Assembly (NCBI RefSeq): GCF_900290195.1
Contig: NZ_OLMF01000004.1
Location: 1,582,942 to 1,646,941 of the forward strand
Reading direction: 5' to 3'
Origin: Anaerococcus marasmi
GTDB taxonomy: Bacteria > Bacillota > Clostridia > Tissierellales > Peptoniphilaceae
DNA: 64,000 nucleotides
The notes below the pieces were generated by a model. It was not told the DNA's origin. It saw only the letters and a program-made list of their open reading frames with translations, and did not search any database. Position numbers and translations under genes: made by a program. Within the stretch, counting starts at the first letter, position 1, and each line of letters begins with the position of its first letter. This document shows, one piece after another, positions 34,975 to 43,696 of this stretch.

Positions 34975-36452
34975 AATCATTTCTAAAAATCAATCCAAAT
35001 GACAGTGTAGCCATAGCTGTAAAGGATTTAGAAAAAGGAAAAGTAATAGAAGAATTCGGCTTAGAGCTTAAAGAAGATATAAAAAGAGGCCATAAATTCG
35101 CCATTAAAAATATTAATAAGGGCGAAGACATTATCAAATATGGAATGCCCATTGGTCATGCTCTAGATAATATAGAAGAAGGCTCTTGGGTCCACGTCCA
35201 CAATCTAAAGACCAACCTATCTGACATAATAGAATATGAATATGATAAAAAGGAAATAAATCAGATTGAAGGACTAAGAGATGATGAGCTAAAGTTTATG
35301 GGCTATCTTAGAGAAGATGGTAGGGCTGGAATTAGGAATGAAATCTGGGTAGTTCCAGGTGTTGGATGCATTAATCAAACATGCAACAACCTAGTAAACA
35401 TGGCAAGACAAAAATATCCTGATGTAAGCTTCCAATCCATAACCCACACCCATGGTTGCTCCCAATTGGGAGACGATCTAGAGATGACTAGAGAAATCCT
35501 TGCAGGATTAATCAAAAATCCAAACGCAGCTGGTGTACTTGTTGTATCTCTAGGTTGTGAGAACAATGTAATTGATGAATTTAAAGAATATATAGAGCCT
35601 TTCAACGAAAAAAGAGTCAAGTTCCTCACAGTCCAAGAAGTAGAAGATGAATACGAAGAAGGACTATCCTTGATTGATCAACTTGTAGAATATAGAAATT
35701 TATTCAAAAGGGAAGCGCTTCCAATTTCAAAATTAACTGTAGGATTCAAATGTGGGGGCTCTGATGGATTTTCTGGAATCACAGCCAACCCATTGTGTGG
35801 CTATACTTCAGACAAATTAGTAGAAAACGGAGCGACGACAATGCTTACAGAAGTTCCGGAAATGTTTGGAGCTGAGAAGTTGCTTATGAATCGTGCCAAA
35901 GACAAAGAAACATTTGAAGATATTGTAAGTATGATAAACAACTTCAAAGAATACTTCAAAATCCACGGTCAAAACATATATGAAAACCCATCTCCAGGAA
36001 ATAAAGATGGAGGAATCTCAACCCTAGAGGATAAGTCCTTGGGATGTATACAGAAAGGAGGAAGTTCGGAAGTAGTAGATGTTCTAGCTTTGGGAGAACA
36101 AAGCCAAATCAAAGGTCTAAATCTCTTAAATGGGCCAGGAAATGACCAAGTATCATGTACGAACTTAGCTGCCAGTGGATGCTCTTTAATAGTATTTACA
36201 ACTGGAAGAGGTAATCCATTTGGATCAATAGTTCCAACAGTCAAAATGTCGACAAATACAGAACTTGCAAATAAAAAGACTAATTGGATAGACTTTGATG
36301 CTGGCAGAATTATAAGTGAAGATCTAAGTTTTGAAAAACTAAGAGATGAATTTATAGGATATCTATTGGAAGTAGCAAGCGGAAAAGAAACTAATAACGG
36401 AAAATTTGGATTTAGAGAAATTTCAATCTTTAAAGACGGAGTAACTTTGTAG
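34971..36452 (+). CDS. uxaA: Altronate dehydratase
   Basis: A 493-residue full-length UxaA: an N-terminal SAF-like domain (~1-95, ending GSWVHVHNLKT), then the large domain from GYLREDGRAGIRNEIWVVPGVGC with conserved cysteines, HTHGCSQLGDD, GFKCGGSDGFSG and CTNLAASGCSL. It dehydrates D-altronate to 2-keto-3-deoxygluconate using a metal centre. Translationally coupled to uxaB. An operator-like palindrome lies inside the gene at 35710-35723, in codons for REALPIS. Confidence 0.93.
   Translation: MKSFLKINPNDSVAIAVKDLEKGKVIEEFGLELKEDIKRGHKFAIKNINKGEDIIKYGMPIGHALDNIEEGSWVHVHNLKTNLSDIIEYEYDKKEINQIEGLRDDELKFMGYLREDGRAGIRNEIWVVPGVGCINQTCNNLVNMARQKYPDVSFQSITHTHGCSQLGDDLEMTREILAGLIKNPNAAGVLVVSLGCENNVIDEFKEYIEPFNEKRVKFLTVQEVEDEYEEGLSLIDQLVEYRNLFKREALPISKLTVGFKCGGSDGFSGITANPLCGYTSDKLVENGATTMLTEVPEMFGAEKLLMNRAKDKETFEDIVSMINNFKEYFKIHGQNIYENPSPGNKDGGISTLEDKSLGCIQKGGSSEVVDVLALGEQSQIKGLNLLNGPGNDQVSCTNLAASGCSLIVFTTGRGNPFGSIVPTVKMSTNTELANKKTNWIDFDAGRIISEDLSFEKLRDEFIGYLLEVASGKETNNGKFGFREISIFKDGVTL
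35710..35723 (+). promoter_or_regulatory. Intragenic LacI-type operator within uxaA
   Basis: GGGAAGCGCTTCCA includes a perfect 12-base palindrome GGAAGCGCTTCC that matches the sites at 30276, 32443 and 32513. It could act as a roadblock or auxiliary site 3.2 kb into the operon, or be chance in coding sequence. Confidence 0.5.
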
Positions 36453-36460
36453 GAGGACAA

Positions 36461-37864
36461 ATGTCATTAATCAACGAAGATTTTATTTTACAAAATGAAT
36501 ATGCGAAAACACTTTTTCACAAATACGCTAAAGACATGCCAATATTTGACTTCCACTGTCATTTGGAAGCAAAAGAAATCTATGAGAACAAAAATTTTGA
36601 CTCGATTACTCAAGTTTGGCTTGGGGGAGATCACTATAAGTGGCGTGTTATGAGAGCTTGTGGTATATCCGAAGAATACATCACAGGAGATAAATCAGAC
36701 AAGGAAAAATTCGACAAATGGGCCTATGTAGTACCAAAACTATTGGGAAATCCGCTATATCATTGGACAGCCCTAGAACTTAATAACTTTTTTGGAATAA
36801 AAGAAGAGCTCAACCCTGAAACAGCTGATGAAATATACAAAAAGACAAATAAACTTCTACAAACCGAGGAGTTCAAGCCAAGATCACTAATTGAAAGATC
36901 AAATGTTAAAGCAGTTTGCACAACAAACGATCCAGTAGATGATCTTAAATACCATAAACTTCTTAAAGAAGAGGACTTCAAGGTGATAATCAAACCAGCC
37001 TTCAGACCAGACAAGGCCCTAAATATCGAAAAAGAAGACTTCAAAGATTATATGAAAGAACTTGAAGATGCTTCAGGCCTTGAAATCAAGAGCTTCAAAG
37101 ATATTAAGTCAGCCTTGGAGAAAAGAATAGACTACTTTGAAGAAAATGGATGTTCAGCAAGCGACCATGCCCTTAAGTACTTCCCATATATCAAAAAGGG
37201 AGAAGAAGAAATAGATGAGATAATAAGAAAGGCCATAAATGGCGAAGAAATTACAAAAGTAGAAGAAGAAGCCTACAAGACAGCCCTTCTAACATTCCTA
37301 GCTAAAGAGTACAAGAAGCGTGATTGGGCAATGGAAATTCACGTAGCAGCCATTAGAGACAACTCAAAAGCCCTATTTAAAAAACTAGGTCCAGATGTTG
37401 GAAATGATGCTGTAAATGATGAGCTTGGGGCAGAAAACTTAGCTAATCTTATGAGTGATTTCGAAAGTTGTGATGGACTTCCAAAAATGTTATTATTCTC
37501 ACTTAATGAGAATGACTACTATCCATTAGCTACAATTGGCGGATCATTTAACAGAGAAAACGAAACAGGCCTATCCAACATACAAATAGGAACATCATGG
37601 TGGTTTGCAGATCATTTAGACGGAATGCAAAAACAAATGACTATGTTTGCCCAAACAGGAGTATTTGCAAACTTCGTAGGAATGCTAACAGACTCAAGAA
37701 GCTTCTTATCTTATCCAAGACACGAATACTTCAGAAGAATCCTATGTAACTTCATAGGAGAAAAGGTAGAAAAGGGCCAATATCCATGGAAAGAAGAATA
37801 CCTGGGTCAAATGGTAAAAGATATATCATTTAATAATGCTGAGAAATATATAAGAATTGATTAG
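36461..37864 (+). CDS. uxaC: Uronate isomerase (UxaC), copy 2
   Basis: A 467-residue paralogue of the enzyme at 17748 with the same IFDFHCHLEAKE (His32, His34), DHYKWRVMRACGI and LTDSRSFLSYPRHEYFRRILCNF. Its setting after uxaB and uxaA and before the TRAP genes points to galacturonate-to-tagaturonate as its job. The two copies differ at many residues throughout, so they parted long ago or arrived separately. AGGAGG precedes ATG 36461. Confidence 0.95.
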   Translation: MSLINEDFILQNEYAKTLFHKYAKDMPIFDFHCHLEAKEIYENKNFDSITQVWLGGDHYKWRVMRACGISEEYITGDKSDKEKFDKWAYVVPKLLGNPLYHWTALELNNFFGIKEELNPETADEIYKKTNKLLQTEEFKPRSLIERSNVKAVCTTNDPVDDLKYHKLLKEEDFKVIIKPAFRPDKALNIEKEDFKDYMKELEDASGLEIKSFKDIKSALEKRIDYFEENGCSASDHALKYFPYIKKGEEEIDEIIRKAINGEEITKVEEEAYKTALLTFLAKEYKKRDWAMEIHVAAIRDNSKALFKKLGPDVGNDAVNDELGAENLANLMSDFESCDGLPKMLLFSLNENDYYPLATIGGSFNRENETGLSNIQIGTSWWFADHLDGMQKQMTMFAQTGVFANFVGMLTDSRSFLSYPRHEYFRRILCNFIGEKVEKGQYPWKEEYLGQMVKDISFNNAEKYIRID

Positions 37865-37873
37865 GAGATAAAA

Positions 37874-38908
37874 ATGAAGAAGTTAATTAGAACATTAGCT
37901 TTATTATTCCTAACTATAGCCTTGACATCATGCGGCTCTTTTAAAGAGCCTGATGTCGAGCTAGATACTATAGATACGGATAAGGCTAATAATGCAGAGA
38001 TAGTTTTGAGTGCTGGTGAATTAAACTCACTTGATTCAATTATGGGTCAAATGCTTAGCAAGTATTCTGAAATCGTTTACGAAAAAAGTCAAGGGAGAAT
38101 CTACATAGAAGTTTATGCTTCTGGACAATTAGGTGATGAGAGAAGCCAAATGCAAGCGGTACAAATGGGAGCTTTGGATATCTTTAGAGCAAATACTGTA
38201 TTTGTAGGAGATTTTGGAGCTAAAAAATTAAACTTATTTGCCCTACCATATTTATTTGATAGTAGAGATCAGTTATGGAAGGTACTCGATAGTCCTATAG
38301 GAAGTGAACTTATGGACGATATGGTAGAAAGTGACATTGGAATGAGGGGACTTTGTTATTTGGAAGAAGGAGCCAGACATTTCTTTGTAACTAATAAGAA
38401 AATAGAAAAGCCAGAAGACCTCGAAGGATTAAAACTTAGAGTTTCTGAGACTTCGATATTACTAGATACTGTAAAAGCATTGGGAGCAAGCCCAACACCT
38501 CTATCATTTGGTGAACTTTATACTTCTCTTCAAACAGGAGTTGTAGATGGTGCAGAACAACCAGTAACAGGATATGTTTCAAACTCCTTCAATGAAGTTG
38601 CTCCTAATTTCATTTTGGATGCTCATACATATTCACCAGGAATGCTTGTAATAAGCGATAGAACATGGGAAAAATTATCTAAAGAAGATCAAGAATTATT
38701 GAAAGAATGCGGTAAAGAATTAGAATCATACAACAAATCTTTCACAGAAGAAGAAGAGCAAAGATTACTTCAAGAATTGAAAGATGGCGGAATAGATGTT
38801 GTTACTCCTGAAAATCCTGAAGAATGGAGACAAAGAGTTAAACCAGTTTATGAAAAGTATGGTGCTGATTACCAAGATATAATAGATAAGATTACTAAGA
38901 TTAAGTAG
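37874..38908 (+). CDS. dctP: TRAP transporter substrate-binding protein (DctP family)
   Basis: A 344-residue solute-binding lipoprotein. The signal peptide ends with lipobox ALTSC, giving lipid-anchored Cys20. The DctP body has GQLGDERSQMQAVQMGALDIF, then GLKLRVSETSILLDTVKALGASPTPLSFGELYTSLQTGVVDGAEQP; the Arg in KLRVSE is the residue that normally binds the substrate carboxylate. It captures an organic acid outside the membrane and hands it to DctQM. Position in the uxaBAC operon makes galacturonate or glucuronate the likely ligand. Confidence 0.93.
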   Translation: MKKLIRTLALLFLTIALTSCGSFKEPDVELDTIDTDKANNAEIVLSAGELNSLDSIMGQMLSKYSEIVYEKSQGRIYIEVYASGQLGDERSQMQAVQMGALDIFRANTVFVGDFGAKKLNLFALPYLFDSRDQLWKVLDSPIGSELMDDMVESDIGMRGLCYLEEGARHFFVTNKKIEKPEDLEGLKLRVSETSILLDTVKALGASPTPLSFGELYTSLQTGVVDGAEQPVTGYVSNSFNEVAPNFILDAHTYSPGMLVISDRTWEKLSKEDQELLKECGKELESYNKSFTEEEEQRLLQELKDGGIDVVTPENPEEWRQRVKPVYEKYGADYQDIIDKITKIK

Positions 38909-38916
38909 GAGGAATT

Positions 38917-39381
38917 ATGGATAATTTTAAGCAAAAATCAGAAAAGATACTCAGTCTAATTATTACAGTATTTTTAATATCTTTGGTTCTAGTAGTAAGC
39001 TACATTGCTCTTATGAGAAATCTATTCAGCAGTACACCAGCTTGGGGTGAAAGTTTGGCCTTACTAATAATGGTGTGGTTCTGCTTGCTATCAGGAGCCT
39101 TGGGTGTAAGTAATGATATACACATAAGAATGACAATATTAGAAAATTTTATAAGTGAAAAGAAAGTTAGATTACTTGATCGCTTTGCAAATATATTATG
39201 GATAATATTCGGATTTTGCGCTGTATTTAAAGGGATGAGTTTAGTAAGACTAGGCCACAACAACATAGTAACTGGTATTAATTTACCTTCTAGTGTTATA
39301 TATATGGCAGTACCAATATTTGGAATTATTGTTCTAATATCAACAATTATAAGAGAGGTAAAACTATGCAAACAAATTTAG
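38917..39381 (+). CDS. dctQ: TRAP transporter small membrane subunit (DctQ)
   Basis: A 154-residue protein with four hydrophobic helices and the DctQ pattern WGESLALLIMVWFCLLSGALG and DIHIRMTILENF. The small subunit partners DctM in the membrane. AGGAGG precedes the start. It overlaps dctM by 16 bases, as is usual. Confidence 0.9.
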   Translation: MDNFKQKSEKILSLIITVFLISLVLVVSYIALMRNLFSSTPAWGESLALLIMVWFCLLSGALGVSNDIHIRMTILENFISEKKVRLLDRFANILWIIFGFCAVFKGMSLVRLGHNNIVTGINLPSSVIYMAVPIFGIIVLISTIIREVKLCKQI

Positions 39382-40655
39382 CTATTGCTATATTATTATT
39401 GACATTTTTCGTATTGATAATAATTAGGGTTCCAATTGCACTTGCCATTGGTGTATCATCAATTGTAACATGTATATATCTAGATATTCCTGTAGAAATG
39501 GTCTTCCAAAATATGATATCTGGAGTTAATTCATACTCATTGATGGCTATTCCGTTTTTCATACTTATGGGAGATATAATGAGCAGGGGTGGTATTGCGA
39601 GAAGACTTATCAACCTAGCTTATGCGACTGTAGGTTGGATGAGAGGAGGACTATCAATGGTAACAGTCCTAGCATCAATGCTTTTCGGAGCAGTATCTGG
39701 ATCTTCTACAGCTTGTACTGCAACTCTCGGACCAATTATGATTCCAGAGATGGAGAAAAAAGGTTATGATAAAAAGTTTGCTACTGATATAACCATGGCA
39801 AGCTCTGTTACAGGACTTCTTATACCTCCTTCACATAATATGGTAATTTATTCAATGGTAGCAGGAGGGATTTCTGTTGGTGCCTTATTTATCGCAGGTA
39901 TATTGCCAGGAGTAATACTTGGATTAGCATTAATGATCTACAGCTACATAGTTGCTAAGAAAAATAATTATGCTGTAGGAGAAAAATTTGATATCAAAGT
40001 ATTCGGCAAGGCATTTGTAGATGCACTTTGGGGATTATTTTCAATAATTATAGTAGTTATAGGAGTAACAACAGGAATCATAACAGCTACTGAATCTGCG
40101 GCACTAGCTTGCGTTTGGTCATTTATTGTTTCTGTATTTATTTATAAAGAAATGACAATGAAGGACATATTTGAAGTAGCAACAAGCTCAGCTAGAACAG
40201 TAGCTATGATAATATTACTAATAGCTACATCAAATGCATTTGGTTGGCTCTTAGCTTACTTGAAGGTTCCTGCCTTAGTTTCATCTAGCATATATGGATT
40301 TTCAACTAATCCTTATGTAATATTAGTAATGATTAATATCTTGCTTTTAGTTCTAGGTACATTGATGGATATGTCACCTATAATATTAATAGCTACACCG
40401 ATATTACTTCCAATTGCACAATCCATCGGAGTTGACCCTGTACAATTTGGTACTTTGCTTATACTAAACCTCGGTGTAGGTCTTCTAACACCTCCAGTAG
40501 GAGCTACCCTATTCTTGGGATCTGCTATATCAGATATTAAATTCGAGAAACTTGCCGTTAGTATGAAGTATATATATCTAATAATGTTTATAGTATTGAT
40601 GTTAGTTACATTTGTACCACAAATATCTCTAGTTCTTCCTAGTTTGATTAGCTAG
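39366..40655 (+). CDS. dctM: TRAP transporter large membrane subunit (DctM)
   Basis: A 429-residue, about 12-helix permease with VPIALAIGVSS, MAIPFFILMGDIMSRGGIARRL, FGAVSGSSTACTATLG and PPSHNMVIYSM; the GAVSGSS stretch lines the sodium and substrate sites. It imports the acid bound by DctP using the sodium gradient. The start lies inside dctQ. A 13-bp terminator stem follows, ending the operon that starts at the LacI gene. Confidence 0.93.
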   Translation: MQTNLAIAILLLTFFVLIIIRVPIALAIGVSSIVTCIYLDIPVEMVFQNMISGVNSYSLMAIPFFILMGDIMSRGGIARRLINLAYATVGWMRGGLSMVTVLASMLFGAVSGSSTACTATLGPIMIPEMEKKGYDKKFATDITMASSVTGLLIPPSHNMVIYSMVAGGISVGALFIAGILPGVILGLALMIYSYIVAKKNNYAVGEKFDIKVFGKAFVDALWGLFSIIIVVIGVTTGIITATESAALACVWSFIVSVFIYKEMTMKDIFEVATSSARTVAMIILLIATSNAFGWLLAYLKVPALVSSSIYGFSTNPYVILVMINILLLVLGTLMDMSPIILIATPILLPIAQSIGVDPVQFGTLLILNLGVGLLTPPVGATLFLGSAISDIKFEKLAVSMKYIYLIMFIVLMLVTFVPQISLVLPSLIS

Positions 40656-40679
40656 AATAGTAATAGACTGAATGAGTAT

Positions 40680-40724
40680 AATAATGATGTAGGGTAAAGA
40701 TAATTTATTCTGCATCATTATTTT
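40680..40724 (+). terminator. Terminator of the galacturonate/TRAP operon
   Basis: AATAATGATGTAG (40680-40692) pairs with CTGCATCATTATT (40710-40722), one G-T pair; tail TTATAATT. Confidence 0.75.
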
Positions 40725-40769
40725 ATAATTAGAGATATATTATTTAAATTAATTTGGAAAGGAGCCAAC

Positions 40770-41708
40770 ATGCTTAAGAATTTTATAAAGAAAATACCAG
40801 CGGGAAATATGATGGTTCCTTTGATTCTTGCTGCTCTTATAAATACATTTGTTCCTAGTATCTTACACTTTGGTGTTTTTACTGAGGCGCTTTTTACAAG
40901 TCATGGGATGAAGACTTTGATGGGGATCAATTTGCTTGCGGCAGGTTCTCAGATCAGGATTTCCTCTGTGGGGGAGATTTTTAGGAGATTTTCTGTTATG
41001 GCTCTAGCTCGAATAGGAGCGGGTTTAATAATAATTTTTCTAGTTTCTACTATTTTTGGCAGGGAGGGAATATTTGGTATTTCTATCCTTGCCCTAGTTT
41101 GTGCTTGTCTTAATCACAATAACTCTGTCTTTATTACTTTAAACATCGACTACGGGGATGAGTTAGACCAGGCCTTAGCTGGATTTACTAGCCTTATTAC
41201 GGGACCTATGCTTTCTATGCTGGTCCTTGGCATGTCTGGTATTGCAAATATTCCTATAAGAGCTATGATAGATGCTCTACTTCCTGTTTTTATTGGTATG
41301 GTTCTTGGTAATATCGATAGGAATATTTCAAGCTCTCTTAAGCTTGCTCAGAAGGCTATTATTCCCTTTTTAGGGTTTTCTATGGGTTCTGCTATTAATC
41401 TGACAGATATTTATAGGGCAGGATTTTCTGGAATAATTCTTGCTTTTATAGTGATTTTTGTAATAGGTTCTCTTACTGTTCTGGCGGATATTTATATTAA
41501 CAAGAGACCAGGGCACGCGGCTCGGGCCCTTTCCTCTACTGGGGCCAATGCTGTTGCTTTGCCACAAATTATAGCAGAGATTGATCCTTCTTATCTTTCG
41601 CTTGTAGGAGTGGCTACAGCCCAGGTGGCATCATCTGCGGTTATAACTATAATCCTTACTCCTCTTATCACTTCCTGGTGGGCTAGGAGAAGAGTAAATA
41701 ATAATTAA
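40770..41708 (+). CDS. kdgT: 2-keto-3-deoxygluconate permease
   Basis: A 312-residue protein with about ten membrane helices, starting KKIPAGNMMVPLILAALINTF and carrying GINLLAAGSQIRI, HNNSVFITL and SSTGANAVALPQIIAEIDPSY, all as in KdgT-family permeases. These import ketodeoxygluconate released from pectin or glycosaminoglycan breakdown. It lies between the TRAP terminator and the T-box, so it is probably a single-gene unit. It would feed KdgK directly. Confidence 0.9.
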   Translation: MLKNFIKKIPAGNMMVPLILAALINTFVPSILHFGVFTEALFTSHGMKTLMGINLLAAGSQIRISSVGEIFRRFSVMALARIGAGLIIIFLVSTIFGREGIFGISILALVCACLNHNNSVFITLNIDYGDELDQALAGFTSLITGPMLSMLVLGMSGIANIPIRAMIDALLPVFIGMVLGNIDRNISSSLKLAQKAIIPFLGFSMGSAINLTDIYRAGFSGIILAFIVIFVIGSLTVLADIYINKRPGHAARALSSTGANAVALPQIIAEIDPSYLSLVGVATAQVASSAVITIILTPLITSWWARRRVNNN

Positions 41709-41776
41709 CGAATATAGCTTTAATCGAGTATTCATATGTATTTTATAAATTATTTTAAATTTTTATTAGAAAAGAT

Positions 41777-41805
41777 TTGACAAATTAAAGAGGTGGTCTT
41801 ATAAT
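41777..41805 (+). promoter_or_regulatory. Promoter of the T-box/brnQ transcript
   Basis: Perfect sigma-A boxes: TTGACA (41777-41782), 17 bases, TATAAT (41800-41805). Confidence 0.88.
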
Positions 41806-41811
41806 ATAGTC

Positions 41812-42080
41812 AACAGTAATTATTTAGAAAAATTATGAAAAAAAGAGTAGGCTTATGAAAGAGCACAGAGAGTTGGAGTTTGGTGAGATCCAATCTTGGA
41901 AGTAAGTTCGAAAATCATTTTTCTTTTGCACGTCTGAACTAAGTAAGATGTGTCGCCATGGTTGGCGTTATCAAAACCCGGCATTGTTTGATGCTTGAGC
42001 GCTTATATTTCTATATAAGAATAAAGGTGGTAACGCGGAATTTTCGTCCTTTGTCTAATGTTTAGGCAAGGGACTTTTTT
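41812..42080 (+). ncRNA. T-box riboswitch, probably leucine-sensing
   Basis: The leader carries the T-box AGGTGGTAACGCGG (42025-42038) followed by an intrinsic terminator, so the antiterminator and terminator are mutually exclusive. Stem I elements AGAGAGTTGG and GGTGAGATCCAA lie near 41870-41895. The probable specifier is CTA (Leu) at 41939-41941 in the context TCTGAACTAAGTAAG. A smaller stem (CGCC/GGCG, near 41953) and CTTATAT/ATATAAG (near 42003-42019) fit the intervening stems. Uncharged tRNA-Leu would pair and allow read-through into brnQ. I am sure of the class and less sure of the specifier. Confidence 0.92.
42046..42080 (+). terminator. T-box terminator
   Basis: GTCCTTTGTCTA pairs with TTAGGCAAGGGAC across an ATGT loop, then TTTTTT. 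It overlaps the antiterminator's 3' side. Confidence 0.88.
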
Positions 42081-42119
42081 AATGGATAAGTATTGTTAAT
42101 ATAATTTATGGAGGAAATA

Positions 42120-43463
42120 ATGAAAAAATTATCAAGAAGTCAATTTTTACAAGTGAGCATAATGCTTTTCGGTCTGTTCTTTGGAGCAGGAAACTTAATC
42201 TTCCCACCTCTTTTGGGTAACATGGCAGGAAAGGCAACCTTTATTTCTCTATTAGCATTTAGCGTTACTGCTGTAGTATTTCCGGTTTTAGGATCCATAG
42301 TAGTAGGAAAGACTAATGGTCTATCTAACTTAGCTAATAGGGTAGGTCCGGTATTCGCCTTAGTTTTCACAACAGCAATATATCTATCAATAGGACCAGG
42401 ACTCGGTATACCAAGAGCAGGATCTGTTCCTTTTGAGATGGCCATAGCACCATACATACCAGAATCTTTCAATATGAACCTAGCAAGATTAGTTTACACA
42501 TTCGTCTTCTTCGCTCTAGCCCTAGCAATATGTCTAAGACCAAGCAAGCTTGTCGAAAGAGTAGGGAAATTCCTTACTCCAGCCCTTCTATTATTGATAA
42601 CATTTATGTTCTTTAAGATAGTGACAATGGATAAAAGTGTTGCAGCTCCAACAGGAGAATATCTCACAGCTCCACTTACAAAAGGATTCTTGGCAGGTTA
42701 TGATACAATGGATGCCGTAGCAGCCCTTAACTTCGGCTTCGTAATAGCCCAAGCTATAAGAAGATTTGGAATAGAAAATGAGAAAGAAGTTACAAGATAT
42801 GAGGTAAAGGCAGGACTTCTAGCAGGAAGTGTATTGTTTGTAGTTTACCTAATGCTTGCTACAATAGGTATGATAGGAAGCGCTAAGTTTGTTGGTCTTG
42901 AAAATGGAGCCCAAGTTCTTACAGAATCTATAAAACTTGCCCTTGGAGATTTCGGTCTAGTTCTTCTAGCCTTCATATTCACCCTAGCTTGTCTTACAAC
43001 TTGTGTTGGCCTAATAAGCTCTGGTGGAGAATATTTCGAGAAGCTATTTAACGATAGACTATCCTACAAGGCTTGGGTTTGTGTATGGACCCTATTCTCA
43101 TTCATAATGGCAAACTTCGGCCTAAACAAACTCTTAGAGTTTTCTGTACCACTACTACAAATAATATATCCAGTTGCCCTAGTCCTAATAGTTATGGGAA
43201 TAAGCCAAAGCTTCCTTAACTTTACTAGAGAATCCTACCTTGCAGCAGCAGCTGTATCAGTTGGACTTCCTTTAGTAGAAGTAATGGATAAGACCTTCCA
43301 CCTAAGCCTTGGACCTGTAACAAGCCTAGTACAAGGCCTACCAATGTATGACACAGGACTATCTTGGCTCTTACCAACTGTAATAGTAGTTGCGTTGACT
43401 AGCCTTTTCGTTAAAGTATTTGTTAGAGATGTAGAAGTAGAAAAAGTTAGACAAAAATATTAA
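42120..43463 (+). CDS. brnQ: Branched-chain amino acid transporter
   Basis: A 447-residue BrnQ-family sodium-coupled carrier with ~12 helices. Landmarks: MLFGLFFGAGNLIFPPLLG (residues ~15-33), GPGLGIPRAGSVPFEMA, GFLAGYDTMDAVAALNFGFVIAQAIR and LACLTTCVGLISSGGEYF. It imports leucine, isoleucine and valine, which agrees with the T-box upstream. I choose ATG 42120, preceded by GGAGGAAAT, over the ATG at 42108 that lies in the ribosome binding site. Confidence 0.95.
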   Translation: MKKLSRSQFLQVSIMLFGLFFGAGNLIFPPLLGNMAGKATFISLLAFSVTAVVFPVLGSIVVGKTNGLSNLANRVGPVFALVFTTAIYLSIGPGLGIPRAGSVPFEMAIAPYIPESFNMNLARLVYTFVFFALALAICLRPSKLVERVGKFLTPALLLLITFMFFKIVTMDKSVAAPTGEYLTAPLTKGFLAGYDTMDAVAALNFGFVIAQAIRRFGIENEKEVTRYEVKAGLLAGSVLFVVYLMLATIGMIGSAKFVGLENGAQVLTESIKLALGDFGLVLLAFIFTLACLTTCVGLISSGGEYFEKLFNDRLSYKAWVCVWTLFSFIMANFGLNKLLEFSVPLLQIIYPVALVLIVMGISQSFLNFTRESYLAAAAVSVGLPLVEVMDKTFHLSLGPVTSLVQGLPMYDTGLSWLLPTVIVVALTSLFVKVFVRDVEVEKVRQKY

Positions 43464-43470
43464 AGGAAAA

Positions 43471-43672
43471 CTGGCTGTTGCAAAACTATGAATAAACATC
43501 GTACCATCGTTGAGAGGATTCTCTTAGGAAAATTTACCTTTCCTGGCCGGTAGGTCAATTGGCACATGCCGGCTGATGGAGGCTTGTAGCCTATCGGCTT
43601 ATTGTGACTTTCCGTGAAAGTTCTTCTAACGATAATGGTACGATTTATTCATTCTGTAACAGACCCTTTTTT
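43471..43672. mobile_element. MITE-like inverted-repeat element between brnQ and the AraC gene
   Basis: The left end 43471-43516 and the right end 43624-43665 are imperfect inverted repeats of about 40 bases sharing GCTGTTGCA/TGTAACAGAC-type tips, AATGAATAAA and CGTACCAT-ATCGTT. Inside lie further stems, for example GGCT/AGCC and GCCGG/CCGGC in 43545-43600. It encodes no protein. A TTTTTT run follows at 43667, so it can also end transcription of brnQ and of the converging AraC gene. A small non-autonomous transposon or a large structured terminator would both fit. Confidence 0.55.
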
Positions 43673-43696
43673 ATACAATATAGAAAAATAAGGCTT

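Noticed and set aside
17748..37864. The two uxaC genes as part of the recent kdg duplication
   Set aside because: They share motifs but differ at many residues and bases; only the kdgA-kdgK segment is near-identical, with sharp borders at 19151 and 20820.
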